Source: JABDMH01 sp965223215
GTDB lineage: Bacteria; Bacteroidota; Bacteroidia; Chitinophagales; Saprospiraceae
Assembly: GCA_965223215.1 (NCBI GenBank)
Contig: CBDCVZ010000010.1
Span: forward strand, 6,572,001-6,636,000
Reading direction: 5' to 3'
Length of the DNA stretch: 64,000 nucleotides
In this document: positions 61,048 to 64,000 of the stretch, piece after piece
Layout of the letters: every line of letters starts with the position of its first letter
How positions within the stretch are numbered: position 1 is the first letter of the stretch
Notes under the pieces: model-generated
What the model was told of the DNA's origin: nothing
What the model saw: the letters and a program-made list of their open reading frames with translations, nothing else
Databases searched by the model: none
Program-made: the position numbers and the translations under genes

Positions 61048-64000
61048 TCGTAGGTGAATACTTGTATTCGGTCGTTGTTTTTAGCGACCAAAACCAAAGT
61101 GTGATCGGCTACTTCAATGCTCATGAGGTCTCGAATCTGCCCCTTCACTTTGAATCCAGAAAATTTATTAGGTACGATTTGGAAGGTGGCATCACCGCGC
61201 CCTTTTAAAAAGACACCAAAACTAGCATCATAGCGTCCTACCTCGGGTTTGACACCATAAAGATTTCCACCAAGCAGGATATCAAGATGGCGGTCGCCAT
61301 CAAAATCTTCGATGAGGATACCATAAATGGGTGTATACTGTGCTTCTCTGGGCAAATCGTGCATGGCAAAAGTACCATCTCCGTTATTTATGAGCAAAGA
61401 GCTTTGTAGTCGATACACTTCCCTATGAACGGAGCGATTGATGACCTCGGCCGGAAATACATCATGGATCGTTTGCCCCTTATAATCGTGATATTTCTGG
61501 TATTTCTTTTTCAGGTGGGGCAATTGCATTACCAAATCATGGCGAAGTGTGATCGGGTATGCCGTATCGCCTTTGAATTGGGTAATAATGGGTTCAGGTG
61601 TGCCATTGGCATCAAAATCATTGACGTAGAGTGATAGGGGCCGGTCTTCACTGGCCTCGAATCGAGAATTTAAACCGTGATTCCCTAGTACGATGTCAAC
61701 ATCACCATCTTGATCTAAATCAGCAATTTCAATGCAGTTCCACCATCCTTCTGATTTTTGCATGAGGGCATCATGATCTTTGGAAAATTTACCACTATTA
61801 TTTTTCAGAAACTGAACACCCATCCAATCTCCTACCACGACAAGGTCGTGATCATCATCCTGATCGTAGTCGATCCAACGGGCATCGGTGATCATGCCCA
61901 TTTCGATCAACTCTGGCGAAATGGATTCGGTCACATTGCGAAACTGCCCGCTGCCGTCATTAGCCAAGATGTAGCCATTGGTTGAGAGGCCATAATAACC
62001 AGGTCGCAATCGAACGCCAACAAATAAATCCATGTCACCATCTTGATCAAAATCAGCGGCCTCCACACAGGCCGTGCTTTCAAATTTGTTGGTCGGGAGA
62101 TATTGTGCGGAGCGATAGAGGGTGCCGTCACCTTTATTCAAATAGAGTTGGTCAGCCAGTAAGTTAGATGCCATCAAATGTTCGTTGCTGCCACGTGCCA
62201 CATAGAGATCTTGATCTCCATCTCCATCCGCATCAAAGAATAAACAATCCACGTCTTCAGGGCCCCGATCCTGCATAAATAGATCTCGGTTGTTGGCTTC
62301 AAAGGTGCCGTCCTCTTGCTGGATGAATAATCCGGAAGGAGTGTTGGCCGCACCGGTAATAAAAAAATCTTCGCGACCATCCCCATTTACATCGGCCTTG
62401 GCGGTCTTCGGTCCGTCGGTGGAAATCATGTGATAGATTAGCCGATCTCGGTCAAAATCGACGAATGAATTCTCGATATGTCGATAGGACCAGGTCAGTT
62501 CGTCACTGATTTCGTGGAATATTTTATCGTGGGGGATGGGTTCAGTAGGGACCTGCTCATACAGTTTTGCTTTTTTTTGATCGATGCGAAGCAGTTGATT
62601 GGGTGAAACATCGAACAATTTCGTTTTTTGATCATTGGGCCAAGTCACGACCACTGAATCAATTTTATTCAGCTTACCCAGTCCAAAGTGTTGACGTGTA
62701 TCTACCGATGATTGAAACCCACGCACAGCTATTACCTCCCGGTAAAAAAGTTTGTCTTGGCCATACAAAGAAATATTGGCACCAATGGCAAAGTGGTTTT
62801 TTCCTATTCCTACCAGTTCAATGGTCAGGTAGTTTTGTTGCGGCTTGAGAACCTCCAGATTATTGCGATAAACAAACGCCGGCGCATTCACATTATTGAT
62901 CACCAGATCTAGGTCGCCATCATTATCGAGATCTGCATAGCCAGCACCGTTCGAATGACTTGGGGTGGCGAGGCCCCACTCTTCAGCTTTGTTTTTAAAT
63001 TGTAAGTTACCCTGGTTTTTAAATAAGTAATTTGGAATGGGTGTAGAGGGAATGGTGTCAATCAACTTCTGATAATTAACGCCGTCTTCCGTTACAACCT
63101 GCTTGACAATTTCTTCGTTGGAGACAAAATTGATGTAATCCTGATCAATAATATCTTTATAGAGACCATTGGCTACAAATAAATCGGAAAGTCCATCATT
63201 GTCATAATCGGCAATGAGGGCACCCCAGCTCCAATCTGTTGCTTCAACACCAGCCAACCGCCCAATCTCACTGAATGATCCATCACCTTGGTTGGCCTGC
63301 AGTACATTGCGGGTAAATTGATGGTAATATCCGTTTTCTAAATTGTATTTATATCGGTCCCAATTTTCGAAAGTCATTTTGGTTTTAAATCGGGCGTCAT
63401 CTTCTGGCAGCATTTCTGTTACAAATATCTCTGGAAAACCATCATTATTTAGATCAGCTACATCGGCGCCCATGGAGGCAACACTTAAAGACTGAATCTG
63501 ATTTTCGAGATCTTCTGAAAAAGTACCATCACCGTTATTTATGTAGAGGTAATCACGCTCGAAGAAATCATTTGATACAAACATATCTAGCCAACCATCG
63601 CGATCGACATCGCCGACCGTGACCCCTAGTCCAAAACCTATTTCGCTACCATAGATCCCCACTGCCTCGCTAACATCAACAAAATGATTATCGTCATTCC
63701 GGAAAAATTTATCGCCGCCTTTTTCATCACGGACCGGTCGTTGATTTTTCATCAAATTAAAATCAAAAATGGAGCGGTAAGAATTATTTAGTAAGTAGAC
63801 ATCAAGGTCACCATCTTTATCGTAGTCGAAAAATGCTGCATGCGTGCCATAGCCCTGATCTGCTAGACCGTATTCGGCGGCAGACTCAATAAACTTCGGG
63901 GCCACCCTGGCGGCGATATCTGCTTCTGACAGTCCTTGATTGATAAATAGTTCATTTTGCTTATTGTCACCTTGAAGGTCTCCGGAGTTACATACATAAA
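61044..64000 (-). CDS. CRTAC1-type FG-GAP/ASPIC lipoprotein (paralogue C), 5' end outside the window
   Basis: The reading frame is open to the window end. The start used by an ORF finder (GTG at 63905) is internal: upstream codons read NELFINQGLSEADIAARVAPKF in two parts, which matches the NELFINNG segment of paralogue A. So about 130 N-terminal residues, including the lipoprotein signal, are missing here. The visible part has the FG-GAP motifs (DYDKDGDLD, DVDRDGWLD), an ASPIC/UnbV module (LFYREVIAVRGFQSS) and the second propeller, ending with VLVAKNNDRIQVF. It is closer to A than to B. Its stop overlaps the start of paralogue B. Confidence 0.82.
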   Translation of the reverse strand, partial: YVCNSGDLQGDNKQNELFINQGLSEADIAARVAPKFIESAAEYGLADQGYGTHAAFFDYDKDGDLDVYLLNNSYRSIFDFNLMKNQRPVRDEKGGDKFFRNDDNHFVDVSEAVGIYGSEIGFGLGVTVGDVDRDGWLDMFVSNDFFERDYLYINNGDGTFSEDLENQIQSLSVASMGADVADLNNDGFPEIFVTEMLPEDDARFKTKMTFENWDRYKYNLENGYYHQFTRNVLQANQGDGSFSEIGRLAGVEATDWSWGALIADYDNDGLSDLFVANGLYKDIIDQDYINFVSNEEIVKQVVTEDGVNYQKLIDTIPSTPIPNYLFKNQGNLQFKNKAEEWGLATPSHSNGAGYADLDNDGDLDLVINNVNAPAFVYRNNLEVLKPQQNYLTIELVGIGKNHFAIGANISLYGQDKLFYREVIAVRGFQSSVDTRQHFGLGKLNKIDSVVVTWPNDQKTKLFDVSPNQLLRIDQKKAKLYEQVPTEPIPHDKIFHEISDELTWSYRHIENSFVDFDRDRLIYHMISTDGPKTAKADVNGDGREDFFITGAANTPSGLFIQQEDGTFEANNRDLFMQDRGPEDVDCLFFDADGDGDQDLYVARGSNEHLMASNLLADQLYLNKGDGTLYRSAQYLPTNKFESTACVEAADFDQDGDMDLFVGVRLRPGYYGLSTNGYILANDGSGQFRNVTESISPELIEMGMITDARWIDYDQDDDHDLVVVGDWMGVQFLKNNSGKFSKDHDALMQKSEGWWNCIEIADLDQDGDVDIVLGNHGLNSRFEASEDRPLSLYVNDFDANGTPEPIITQFKGDTAYPITLRHDLVMQLPHLKKKYQKYHDYKGQTIHDVFPAEVINRSVHREVYRLQSSLLINNGDGTFAMHDLPREAQYTPIYGILIEDFDGDRHLDILLGGNLYGVKPEVGRYDASFGVFLKGRGDATFQIVPNKFSGFKVKGQIRDLMSIEVADHTLVLVAKNNDRIQVFTYE

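Overview
The window looks like a chromosomal segment of an aquatic Bacteroidota bacterium, probably of the Saprospiria/Lewinella type (inference from gene content, not a database match). The supporting signs are: C-terminal type A sorting domains of the type IX secretion system (T9SS) on three proteins and a gliding-motility type B domain on a fourth; a two-component reg_prop/Y_Y_Y sensor; an ECF sigma/FecR pair; a DUF1501/DUF1800 pair; very large CRTAC1-type FG-GAP/ASPIC lipoproteins; and A-rich leaders instead of strong Shine-Dalgarno sites. I see no rRNA, tRNA, CRISPR array, transposase or phage structural gene.

Layout. 1-145 is the 5' end of a reg_prop sensor leaving the window. 621-6735 (+) holds an NTF2-like secreted protein, a secreted protein with a C-terminal endosialidase-type chaperone (peptidase S74), a stand-alone LuxR helix-turn-helix (HTH) protein, three tandem S74 fibre paralogues and a decayed relic. 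6736-9267 (+) is a BNR/sortilin-type T9SS protein. 9412-12207 (-) is a TPR histidine kinase with its NarL-type regulator. 12253-14350 holds divergent secreted DUF1080 and DUF1593 proteins. 14439-20680 (+) is a tight catabolic operon, probably for a sugar acid: beta-decarboxylating dehydrogenase, cyclase-family hydrolase, DUF1537 acid-sugar kinase, MFS transporter, Gfo/Idh/MocA oxidoreductase and a secreted CBM-like protein. 20937-24546 (-) has an adenylate cyclase/TPR protein and a serine hydrolase. 24724-31788 (-) has a second kinase/regulator pair and two more fibre proteins. 31985-33258 is a rearranged patch carrying an AraC relic and a second, 5'-truncated copy of the S74 + mini-LuxR module. 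33472-40390 holds a DinB-like protein, a Tat-exported oxidoreductase, glpK-glpD and an ECF sigma/FecR pair. 40608-45450 (-) has DUF1501, DUF1800 and a vanadium-haloperoxidase/PAP2 lipoprotein. 45732-47837 (+) is an FG-GAP T9SS protein. 47968-52810 (-) has an oxidoreductase/amidohydrolase pair and a gliding-type T9SS protein. 52962-54026 (+) is a DUF3179 lipoprotein, followed by a 125-bp direct repeat block. 54320-64000 (-) carries three giant translationally coupled CRTAC1-like paralogues, the first of them cut by the window end.

Taken together the segment is a surface and secretome region (fibres, beta-propellers, T9SS cargo, Tat-exported enzymes) with two local two-component systems and one self-contained catabolic operon. 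The most notable items are the duplicated S74/mini-LuxR module, whose second copy abuts an AraC relic at a visible breakpoint, and the sugar-acid operon, whose enzyme combination does not match the standard four-carbon acid-sugar pathways.
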